DNA from: CAISOG01 sp044375625 | GTDB lineage: Bacteria > Pseudomonadota > Alphaproteobacteria > CAISOG01 | NCBI GenBank assembly: GCA_044375625.1 | Contig: JBILMH010000045.1 | Span: 1 to 12,384, forward strand | Length of the DNA: 12,384 nucleotides | Direction of reading: 5' to 3' | Shown here: positions 6,887 through 12,384 of the stretch, piece by piece | Layout: each line of letters starts with the position of its first letter | How positions within the stretch are numbered: position 1 is the first letter of the stretch | Position numbers and translations under genes: made by a program | The notes under the pieces: generated by a model | Seen by the model: the letters and a program-made list of their open reading frames with translations, nothing else | What the model was told of the DNA's origin: nothing | The model's database searches: none

Positions 6887-7792
6887 CTAAAGTGCCAACA
6901 ACACTTTGTAGTAATAATTGCCTTGATCGATGTTGTTTGCACCTGTGCCATTCTTATCATATACTCCCTCAGGCCGCTGTGCACCGTTAATGATGGGCAA
7001 GCCTGGAGAGTTGTCCGTTGGCGCGTTAGGCGTAGCAAAAGGGGTAGCATTAGAATCTGTTCTTGCTTCGCCGCCTTGTAGAACGATTACCGTTGGTAGA
7101 CCCGCTGCTGGCGCACCACCAACGCCTGGAATGCCAATTTTTCCAAGACCATTGTGCCCAGCGCCAATTTTAACCCCAGTTGTTGTTGGCACGGTTTCTT
7201 GAGTCAACGAATCTTGCCAAAGAAGGTTGTTGATTTGCAGGCCAACGCTGGTTTTTAACATGCCACTGTAGATAATATAGGTAGAGTTGGTTGGCGTGTT
7301 GCCACGCGATCCTAAAGAAGTTATGACGCGAGTAAAATAGATAAAGCAATAAACCCCAACAGCTGGGCGACTCTCAATGTTTTGAAAATCATTTTGGGCG
7401 CAAGGAGTTTCATTTCCATATGGATTAGAAGTTGTGTCGTAGGCATAAGCATTGATGTTGGTCTGGGGGATTTTCCATGTTCCAAATCGACCCAAGATAT
7501 TTTGGGTCGTATCCTGGTTGCCTTCGCGATCGGCAAAAATGGTTTCAACCCGATTGCCCTTGGAATAGATCATGGTGTTCAGGGCATCGCCCGCCGCGCT
7601 ACCGATACGGGTCAGCGTTCCTGCGGCCAACCGATCCTCATTGGCCGTAGCCGTCGCCTGCGTACTGCTGGTATCCAGGGAAATGGAGGCGACGATCATG
7701 CCAATCAGGGCGACCACCACCAAAACGAGTGCTAAGGCAAAGCCATCCTGCCTATGTTTGCGGCATGATGGAATCGTGGAAGATTGAAACAA
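6887..7792 (-). CDS. Prepilin/pseudopilin-like secreted protein, copy B
   Basis: Tandem paralogue of the copy at 5812-6717, same length, same basic leader plus hydrophobic N-terminal segment and the same two cysteines. The first two thirds of the mature protein are identical to copy A. All ten amino-acid differences inside the preferred reading frame lie in the last ~95 residues: VGG to HNG, L to I, R to L, V to I, A to V, S to K, D to N and V to D, listed A to B. The TTG start at 7792, with GAAGGA 9 bases upstream, is preferred as for copy A; the frame remains open to TTG 7849. It is followed on its 3' side by the oxidoreductase remnant and then by the upstream region of copy A, so both copies probably have their own promoter. 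A role in type IV pilus, type II secretion or adhesion is only inferred from the N-terminal signal. Confidence 0.62.
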   Translation of the reverse strand: MFQSSTIPSCRKHRQDGFALALVLVVVALIGMIVASISLDTSSTQATATANEDRLAAGTLTRIGSAAGDALNTMIYSKGNRVETIFADREGNQDTTQNILGRFGTWKIPQTNINAYAYDTTSNPYGNETPCAQNDFQNIESRPAVGVYCFIYFTRVITSLGSRGNTPTNSTYIIYSGMLKTSVGLQINNLLWQDSLTQETVPTTTGVKIGAGHNGLGKIGIPGVGGAPAAGLPTVIVLQGGEARTDSNATPFATPNAPTDNSPGLPIINGAQRPEGVYDKNGTGANNIDQGNYYYKVLLAL

Positions 7793-7813
7793 AACGGGAC
7801 ATCCTTCGGTGGT

Positions 7814-7822
7814 ATTGTAGCA
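7814..7822 (-). promoter_or_regulatory. Possible extended -10 promoter of pilin-like copy B
   Basis: The same TGCTACAAT element as in front of copy A, at the corresponding position (offset 1075), with the GAAGGA ribosome binding site at 7802-7807. It is identical in both copies, but so is most of the repeat, so conservation adds no independent support. Confidence 0.35.
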
Positions 7823-8002
7823 GCTTAGCATTACATAGCACTTTAGCAAGATATCATCTTTTCGTTAAGAGCTTATGACGATGATCGAATGAATTCAAAC
7901 TTTATGCTTGCATCATAAGGTTTGGTAAGGTTTTTTGGGTCAGAGAATTTTCAAAACACCGCGAAACGCCCCAAAACACTATAGCAACAGGATAGCATAA
8001 CC

Positions 8003-9107
8003 ATGCAAGAAAACCTTAGCCAGCTGCAAGAAAAACTGAACCGTTTGTGGAGGCATCTTTGACCAGGCAGCTTTGGTTAAGCGTTTAGCGGAGCTGGACG
8101 CCCAGGCTGCGGATCCCACTTTGTGGCAGCAGACCGAGCTGGCCGAAAAATTGCTGCGGGAACGCAGCAGCCTGCAACGTAAGGTTGAGGAGTTGGAGGC
8201 CTTGCGGCAGGAGCTGGAGGATTTGGGTACGCTGTATGAACTGGCGGAGGAGGCGCAGGATCAACAGCTGCTAATCGAGCTAGAAAAAACTCAATCGGAG
8301 TTTCAGGCGAAATTGGATCGTGCCGCCCTGGCCGCGCTGATGCAGGGGGAGGCCGACGGCAACGACTGTTTCCTGGAAATTAACGCCGGCGCGGGCGGAA
8401 CAGAAAGCCAGGATTGGGTGTCAATGCTGCTGCGCCTGTATTTGCGTTGGGCGGAGCGGCGGGGCTTTAAAACCGAAATCTTGGACGAAAGCGCGGGGGA
8501 GGAGGCCGGATTAAAATCCGCCACCATCCGCATCAGTGGCGATAACGCCTATGGTTGGCTTAAGGGCGAAAGCGGGGTGCATCGGTTGGTGCGGATTTCC
8601 CCCTTTGATTCCAACGCCCGCCGCCATACCAGCTTTGCCGCCGTCAATGTGGCGCCGGTGGTTGAAGCGGCAACGGCGGTTGAAATTTTGGACAAAGATT
8701 TGCGCGTGGATACCTTTCGCGCTTCGGGCGCGGGGGGGCAGCATGTTAACAAAACCGACAGCGCCATTCGCATCACCCACCTGCCCACTGGCATCGTGGT
8801 CAGCTGCCAGACCGAACGGTCGCAACATCGCAACCGCACCCTGGCCATGGAAATGTTGCATGCCAAAATGTATGAAATTGAGCTGCGTAAGCGTGAAGCC
8901 GCCAGCCAGCAAGCCTATGACAGCCAAACCGATATCGGTTGGGGGCACCAAATCCGATCCTATGTCCTGCAACCCTATCAATTGGTTAAGGATATGCGCA
9001 CAGGGGTGGAGGTCGGCAACGCCGCATCCGTCCTAGACGGCGACATTGATGTGTTTCTGGAAAGCTATTTGAGTTGGAGCAAAGAAAAAGACGGGCAGAC
9101 GGGGTAG
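8003..9107 (+). CDS. prfB: Peptide chain release factor 2, with programmed +1 frameshift
   Basis: RF2 recognises UGA and UAA in the ribosomal A site and triggers hydrolysis of peptidyl-tRNA. The product is 367 residues, the usual RF2 length, made from two frames: ATG 8003 to Leu codon CTT at 8057-8059 (MQENLSQLQEKLNRLWRHL), then in-frame TGA at 8060-8062, then +1 continuation from GAC at 8061 to TAG at 9105-9107. The stop-recognition tripeptide SPF (residues 199-201) and the catalytic GGQ (244-246, in GAGGQHVNKTDSA) are present, which separates it from RF1. An AGGA ribosome binding site sits 10 bases before the ATG. The regulation is visible: low RF2 favours frameshifting past its own UGA, so the factor controls its own level. 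The M24-like gene follows closely. An annotation that starts in the second frame, for example at 8073, would lose the N-terminus. Confidence 0.97.
8048..8063 (+). promoter_or_regulatory. RF2 programmed +1 frameshift site
   Basis: TGGAGG-CAT-CTT-TGA-C: an internal Shine-Dalgarno-like GGAGG, three bases, the slippery CUU codon, the poorly terminating UGA-C context. Spacing is the same as in the well-studied E. coli site (AGGGGG-UAU-CUU-UGA-C). The ribosome slips from CUU to UUU and continues with GAC. Confidence 0.96.
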
Positions 9108-9119
9108 CGGAAGTTGGTT

Positions 9120-9992
9120 TTGATAAACAGCAGCATTGGCCGCCTTATTGCGGATCTTAGGCAAATGGCTGGTGCAAGCTTTGCGGCCACCCTGGGCGAT
9201 TGGCCGCGTCGATGCTCTGAACAGGCGTTTGCCCAAGCGTGGCTTCAAAACCTTCGCCGCCATCCCCAAATTTTTGAGGATGGGTGGTACATGCCGCCGC
9301 CGCACGGCCTTATTAACCTGTTTGGCAAGCCCGCTGACGGATACAGCCGTGTGTGCCAGCCATCCTTTAGACCCCAGGAACTATGGCCAAGCCCCGATTG
9401 TTTTTATGACAAGGAGGATTTGTTTGCTGCCTATGCCTCACCCGTGCATCGCGAATCAAACCTTATTGGTGATTTTGGCTTTACCCTTTATGCGGGATCA
9501 AGCCCAGAGATTCGGGATCATTGTGAGCGCGTATTGCGGATAAGCCTGGAGATTGCCCATTGTGCCAGGGTCGGCATGACGTTTGCCGAGTTGTATAGCT
9601 TGGCCATGGATTGCGCCCGTCAACACGGGCTTAGCCATGATATTTACAGTCCTAGTGACCAAACTTTAAGCAATATTGGCCACAGCATCCCCCTGTCTTG
9701 GCCAATGGATTCGACCCATCAAACCCTTGCTAAGGCACAAAACTTTGCAGAAATTGTTGAGGCGATTCGTGTGGGGCGAAAATTTCTTAACGCTGCCGAA
9801 TTACAGCCTATCGAAGAAAATATGGCTTTTACGATTGAGCCGCGATTTTCGACCGCCACCCTGCCACAGGTTTGGTTTCATCTGACTGTTATTGTGCAGC
9901 AGGGCAGTCGGCATATTGTTCATGGATTCAGGCCAGCGCTGGAAAAACTGCGCCAAAACCGCTTATTGAAACTGTTGCCGAGTGACTGTTAG
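9120..9992 (+). CDS. M24 (methionyl/Xaa-Pro aminopeptidase) family-like protein, probably degenerate
   Basis: About 290 residues of pita-bread (M24) type. Numbering from TTG 9114, the family marks seen are IGDFGF (Asp120), GMTFAELYSLA, NIGHSIPL (His190), and the EENMAFTIEPRF motif (Glu242). Several metal ligands of active M24 enzymes appear absent. The second Asp, expected 11 residues after the first, is Pro131, and the final Glu seems replaced by His256 in FHLTVIVQQG. It may therefore be a non-catalytic relative, or an enzyme using other ligands. The first ~110 residues carry a WYMPPPHGL / DLFAAYASP region that I do not recognise. The start is uncertain: TTG 9120 has GGAAG 6 bases upstream, while TTG 9114 abuts the same GGAAG. 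It lies 12 bases after prfB and is probably in its operon. It shows no frameshift or internal stop, so it is an intact gene. Confidence 0.65.
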   Translation: MINSSIGRLIADLRQMAGASFAATLGDWPRRCSEQAFAQAWLQNLRRHPQIFEDGWYMPPPHGLINLFGKPADGYSRVCQPSFRPQELWPSPDCFYDKEDLFAAYASPVHRESNLIGDFGFTLYAGSSPEIRDHCERVLRISLEIAHCARVGMTFAELYSLAMDCARQHGLSHDIYSPSDQTLSNIGHSIPLSWPMDSTHQTLAKAQNFAEIVEAIRVGRKFLNAAELQPIEENMAFTIEPRFSTATLPQVWFHLTVIVQQGSRHIVHGFRPALEKLRQNRLLKLLPSDC

Positions 9993-10070
9993 CGGGGAGA
10001 AAACTTGATTCAGCCTTGGCTTGCCGAGCCGTGGCGCGGTGTGACGCGCGAAGGCCATTAGGGGAGGAGG

Positions 10071-10146
10071 TGGTGGGCCCGGCAGGACTCGAACCTGCGA
10101 CAACTCCGTTATGAGCGGAGGGTTCTAACCACTGAACTACGGGCCC
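10071..10146 (-). tRNA. tRNA with CAU anticodon, tRNA-Ile2 favoured (elongator Met possible)
   Basis: A complete cloverleaf on the minus strand: acceptor GGGCCCG/CGGGCCC, D stem GTTC/GAAC, anticodon stem CTCCG/CGGAG with loop CTCATAA (anticodon CAT), variable TTGTC, T stem GCAGG/CCTGC with loop TTCGAGT, discriminator A and an encoded CCA (10071-10073). G1-C72 pairing and the absence of three G-C pairs at the base of the anticodon stem rule out the initiator. C4-G69 and C5-G68, and the short AGTGGTTA D loop, fit tRNA-Ile2. In that tRNA, C34 is changed to lysidine by TilS so that it reads AUA. Without tilS substrate data, elongator Met cannot be fully excluded. Confidence 0.96.
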
Positions 10147-10150
10147 CTTG

Positions 10151-10177
10151 TTTGTACCGGCGTGTTGTGCCTGTCAA
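10151..10177 (-). promoter_or_regulatory. Possible tRNA promoter
   Basis: On the minus strand, a perfect -35 TTGACA (10172-10177) is followed after 15 bases by TACAAA (10151-10156). The tRNA 5' end lies only 4 bases beyond. The spacing is short of the optimal 17 and would leave almost no leader for RNase P, so this remains tentative; read-through from ribA is the alternative. Confidence 0.35.
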
Positions 10178-10244
10178 AAACGATACCAGGAAGCAACCTT
10201 TAAGACACTATCCCCAGCAATGGATTCAGCGCAACGACACCAAA

Positions 10245-10937
10245 CTACTTTAGCTTAGGTGGGTTGGGGTTAACAGATGTTTTACGCGGCGGCAACCGAT
10301 TTTGTGGCAACCAATGTCCCATCTGGTCACGTTTGCTGCTTAAATAGGCTTTGTTAAGGGCGGAAGGCTTAATAACCAGGGGCTGATGGCTTAACACCTG
10401 CACCCCCAAAGTTTCTAAGGCCTCAACCTTGGCGGGATTGTTGGTCAGCAGGTGAATCGCATGCAGGCCAAAATGATGCAGGATGTTGGCCGCCGCCGCA
10501 TAGTCACGCTGATCACTGCCAAAGCCCAGCTGGTGGTTGGCGGTTACGGTATCCACCCCCTGATCCTGCAACGCATAGGCGCGGATTTTGTTGCCCAGCC
10601 CGATTCCCCGCCCCTCCTGCCCCCGCAAATACAACAGCATGGCGTTATCGCTGGCGGCAATTTTTTTCATGGCGGCGTGCAGCTGTTGCCCACAGTCGCA
10701 TCGTTGGGAGCCTAAGGCATCGCCGGTCAAACATTCGGAATGAATCCGCACCAACGCCCCCTCACGCGGTTGCACCCCCTGCGGCAGCAGCGCCAGATGG
10801 TCGATCCCCCCCTGCTCAAACGCCATCAGGTCAAACAGCCCATAGCGAGTCGGCAGCTTTGTGGTGGCAAGGTGCTGTAGCATCATGGAATTTTTGTTGA
10901 TTTCGTGGGTTCGATGATCGGTTTTTGGCCGTAACAT
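10245..10937 (-). CDS. ribA: GTP cyclohydrolase II
   Basis: Opens GTP to 2,5-diamino-6-ribosylamino-4(3H)-pyrimidinone 5'-phosphate with release of formate and pyrophosphate (EC 3.5.4.25), the first step of riboflavin synthesis. The 230 residues match a stand-alone RibA; no DHBP synthase (RibB) domain is attached. The zinc site is Cys69, Cys80 and Cys82 (HSECLTGDALGSQRCDC). The active-site stretch LYLRGQEGRGIGL (102-114), the HQLGFGSDQRDY segment and LLTNNPAKVEAL (163-174) are all characteristic. The ATG at 10937 directly follows the ribD stop (TAG-ATG, no gap), so translation is likely coupled; ATG-ATG at codons 18-19 is an alternative without a better ribosome site. Its 3' end is about 100 bases before the tRNA on the same strand. 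Confidence 0.95.
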   Translation of the reverse strand: MLRPKTDHRTHEINKNSMMLQHLATTKLPTRYGLFDLMAFEQGGIDHLALLPQGVQPREGALVRIHSECLTGDALGSQRCDCGQQLHAAMKKIAASDNAMLLYLRGQEGRGIGLGNKIRAYALQDQGVDTVTANHQLGFGSDQRDYAAAANILHHFGLHAIHLLTNNPAKVEALETLGVQVLSHQPLVIKPSALNKAYLSSKRDQMGHWLPQNRLPPRKTSVNPNPPKLK

Positions 10938-11945
10938 CTAGGCCTGGGGCAGCCAATCGTTCAACCTAAACGACGACGGCTGAAATGGCAAATAATGGCT
11001 GCTATTCAGCTGGCAATCCACGCTATCCGCGCCGCCATTTAGCCCCTGGGTGATGGTGACCAACAGGTTCCATTGGCCACTGGCCTGGATGCTGGCCAGC
11101 AGGGTAGATCCCGCCTCCACCAGCACTTCCAGCACGCCAGTCTGCCCTAAATTGGTTAAGGCCTGGGTGAAGTCGTCGGCCACCACCACCGCAAACCCAC
11201 GATCCTTGGCTGCGGTCAGATAGTCGGCTGGCACACGGTGGCGACGATCCAAAATGACCAGATGCCGTCGCGCCTGGGGAAAGTCGGGCAAGAGGCGGAC
11301 GGTGAAGAGGGGATTGTCGGCCAGGATTGTCCCGCTGCCCGTCACGATCGCCCCCGTCTTTTTGCGCATGCGATGCGCCAGCAGCAGGGAAGGGGGGCTG
11401 GTAAAGGTCTTTGCCCCCTGGTCGGGTTGCATCCCGCCATCCTGCCGCCGCGCCACCTTAACCGTGACCCAGGGCAATCCTGTGCGCTGGTGATACAGGA
11501 ATGGCGCCAGTTGCAGCAGGCAGGCCTGCTCCGCCACCCCGCCCACCACCGCTATCCCCGCCGCCTGCAGCCTGGACGCGCCGCCCGCCGCCTGCGGATT
11601 GGGATCGCTAACGCCATAGACCACCCGCCGCACGGCCGAATCGATAATCAGCGCGCTGCAGGCGGGGGTGCGCCCCTGGTGGTTGCAGGGTTCCAGGGTG
11701 ATGGCCAGGGTGTCCACCTGGCCTAGCAGGCCTTGGCGCCGACATTCAGCCAGCACGAGGGCTTCGGCATGGGGTTCGCCCGCCTGTTGATGGGCGGCGG
11801 CGGCCAAAAGCTGGCCATCGGCCGAAAAGGCGGCGGCGCCGACGGTTGGATTCGGCATGGCTGCCCCCAACCATGGATGCGCGGCCTTTAAGGCGGCGGT
11901 CATGGCCGTGATATGGCGATTGTTTTGCAAAGTGTTGGGCATCAT
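10938..11945 (-). CDS. ribD: Bifunctional riboflavin pyrimidine deaminase/reductase
   Basis: Catalyses the second and third steps of riboflavin synthesis: deamination of the product of RibA (EC 3.5.4.26), then NADPH-dependent reduction of the ribosyl chain (EC 1.1.1.193). 335 residues. The N-terminal cytidine-deaminase-like domain has NPTVG (32-36), GEPHAEA with His59 and catalytic Glu61, and LEPCNHQGRTPAC with zinc ligands Cys87 and Cys96. The C-terminal RibD_C reductase domain starts near LPWVTVKVA (157) and includes VTGSGTILADNPLFTVR (201-217) and the EVLVEAG strand near the NADPH site. The segment after VTVKVA reads RRQDGG rather than the common SLDG form, a minor deviation. The start is one of two adjacent ATGs (11945/11942). 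Forms an operon with ribA; no FMN-riboswitch-like sequence is seen upstream. Confidence 0.94.
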   Translation of the reverse strand: MMPNTLQNNRHITAMTAALKAAHPWLGAAMPNPTVGAAAFSADGQLLAAAAHQQAGEPHAEALVLAECRRQGLLGQVDTLAITLEPCNHQGRTPACSALIIDSAVRRVVYGVSDPNPQAAGGASRLQAAGIAVVGGVAEQACLLQLAPFLYHQRTGLPWVTVKVARRQDGGMQPDQGAKTFTSPPSLLLAHRMRKKTGAIVTGSGTILADNPLFTVRLLPDFPQARRHLVILDRRHRVPADYLTAAKDRGFAVVVADDFTQALTNLGQTGVLEVLVEAGSTLLASIQASGQWNLLVTITQGLNGGADSVDCQLNSSHYLPFQPSSFRLNDWLPQA

Positions 11946-12160
11946 AAGGCTCTTTATTCCTGGACTTTACACCACCACCTCCAGCCTTGGATAGCGCCAT
12001 GGGTTGGATGGCTTAAATTTTGCTGAGGAAAAAAGTCTTGGTTTTGCGATGCGTATGCTGCTATGATTTTTGCCTTTGCAACTGTTGGGTGGTTGTGGGA
12101 TTGGGGTGGCTGCTAAATTGAGGCAGCCCTGCAGGCGGGTTAAAAAAAGTTTTTTCAATA

Positions 12161-12188
12161 TTGATATTCACTAAATAATTTATATAAT
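12161..12188 (+). promoter_or_regulatory. Strong sigma70-like promoter of the methyltransferase gene
   Basis: TTGATA (12161-12166), 16-base spacer, TATAAT (12183-12188), within an AT-rich stretch and about 34 bases before the GTG start. It is the best sigma70 match I see in the window. Confidence 0.75.
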
Positions 12189-12206
12189 GATTGCTTAATC
12201 ATTATA
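12183..12206. repeat. Perfect 10-bp inverted repeat over the -10 and start region
   Basis: TATAATGATT, four bases (GCTT), AATCATTATA: ten of ten positions pair. It begins with the -10 hexamer itself and covers the likely transcription start, the position of a repressor operator. The arms contain ATAATGAT/ATCATTAT, like half-sites of a Fur box, but the centre is longer than in the classical site (arms of 9 would be 6 apart instead of 1). Confidence 0.7.
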
Positions 12207-12221
12207 ATTGGAGCTGTTGTT

Positions 12222-12384
12222 GTGAATTATTTGCTTAATGTTGCCAGTCCCTTTGGTCATTGGATTGTGGAACATTTGCGCTTTTTTGCTAAGTGGCTAC
12301 GGCGGCCTTTTGCTATTGGTGCGGTGGCGCCCAGCAGCCGTTGGTTGGCGGCCGCCATGGTCGATAATCTGCCCGAATTGTCGC
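12222..12384 (+). CDS. SAM-dependent methyltransferase, PmtA (phospholipid N-methyltransferase)-like, 3'-truncated
   Basis: The first 54 residues of a protein cut by the window end. Sequence from about residue 20, HLRFFAKWLRRPFAIGAVAPSSRWLAAAMV, matches the N-terminal signature of the short bacterial phosphatidylethanolamine N-methyltransferases and related KsgA-like class I methyltransferases (a basic amphipathic helix, then GAV-PSS-LA-AM). The methyl-donor-binding glycine motif would come after the window end, so activity cannot be judged. The start is GTG 12222 with GGAG (12210-12213) 8 bases upstream. The protein would act at the inner membrane, converting phosphatidylethanolamine towards phosphatidylcholine if the PmtA call is right. 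Preceded by a strong promoter and a possible operator. Confidence 0.7.
   Translation, partial: MNYLLNVASPFGHWIVEHLRFFAKWLRRPFAIGAVAPSSRWLAAAMVDNLPELS

Larger units (their letters stand above)
6887..7915. repeat. Tandem duplication, unit B
   Basis: Second unit of the 1075-base-period tandem repeat, direct orientation, containing pilin-like copy B and its upstream region. Its outer edge (about 7915) lies 87 bases before prfB. The near identity of the central part implies recent duplication or ongoing gene conversion. Confidence 0.97.
11946..12221. other. Divergent intergenic region between ribD and the methyltransferase gene
   Basis: 276 bases separating two divergent genes. The ribD side (11946-12060) has no clear sigma70 promoter by eye and no RFN/FMN riboswitch signature. 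Around 12108-12128 there is a small hairpin (GGCTGC, 9-base loop, GCAGCC) without an adjoining U-tract. From 12141 the sequence turns sharply AT-rich (A7-G-T6 run, then the promoter and inverted repeat listed separately). I see no convincing gene in it. Confidence 0.6.

Noticed and set aside
5812..7915. The duplicated segment as an insertion sequence or transposon
   Set aside because: No transposase, no terminal inverted repeats and no target-site duplication. The repeat is in direct orientation with a joint inside the neighbouring gene, as in simple tandem duplication.
8003..8062. In-frame TGA after 19 codons of prfB, suggesting a pseudogene or sequencing error
   Set aside because: The stop sits in the canonical RF2 programmed frameshift site and the rest of the gene is intact.
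9993..10070. GC-rich hairpin (GCGCG, 6-base loop, CGCGC) between the M24-like gene and the tRNA as a Rho-independent terminator
   Set aside because: The stem is only 5 bp and no T-run follows on either strand, so a terminator is not supported.
11946..12060. FMN riboswitch upstream of ribD
   Set aside because: No conserved RFN-element sequence blocks are visible and the leader is short.
11967..12158. 63-codon minus-strand frame upstream of ribD beginning MKKLFLTRLQGCLNLAAT
   Set aside because: It superficially resembles a lipoprotein signal, but the rest is low-complexity and Pro/Lys-rich, the TTG start has no ribosome site and it overlaps the AT-rich promoter region.

Overview
The window looks like chromosome from a Gram-negative bacterium, most likely an alphaproteobacterium. 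This rests on the style of the encoded proteins, the start of a PmtA-type methyltransferase and a GC-rich core-gene background; it is an inference, and the genus is not identifiable by eye. No phage, IS element, CRISPR array or plasmid backbone is visible. Most of the content is housekeeping: pyrimidine synthesis, translation termination, a tRNA and riboflavin synthesis. Two less ordinary regions sit among these genes.

Left part, + strand (1-5791): the end of a GT4-type glycosyltransferase overlaps the start of dihydroorotase (pyrC). A very large flavin/iron-sulfur oxidoreductase of about 1150 residues follows closely. It reads as a single-chain fusion of the two subunits of an NfnAB/SudAB-type NAD(P)H:ferredoxin transhydrogenase: a GltD-like half, then a PyrK/FNR-like half with a C-terminal 2Fe-2S motif. 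It also has a long N-terminal extension and a helical insertion. Its place directly behind pyrC, and its relation to PyrK, raise the idea of a redox link to pyrimidine synthesis, but that is not proven.

Middle (5812-7915), - strand: two nearly identical tandem genes for secreted prepilin/pseudopilin-like proteins, repeated with a period of 1075 bases. Between them lies a short in-frame remnant of the 3' end of the oxidoreductase gene. It marks the joint of the tandem duplication and shows that the duplicated unit once included the end of the neighbouring gene. Almost all differences between the copies fall in the C-terminal third; the rest is practically identical.

Right part: prfB (release factor 2) with a textbook programmed +1 frameshift site, so that a naive reading loses its first 19 codons. 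A degenerate M24-peptidase-like gene follows on the + strand. On the - strand come a CAU-anticodon tRNA (tRNA-Ile2 favoured) and an abutting ribD-ribA pair. A divergent intergenic region then holds a strong sigma70-like promoter overlapped by a perfect 10-bp inverted repeat. It drives a methyltransferase gene (phospholipid N-methyltransferase-like) that runs off the end of the window.
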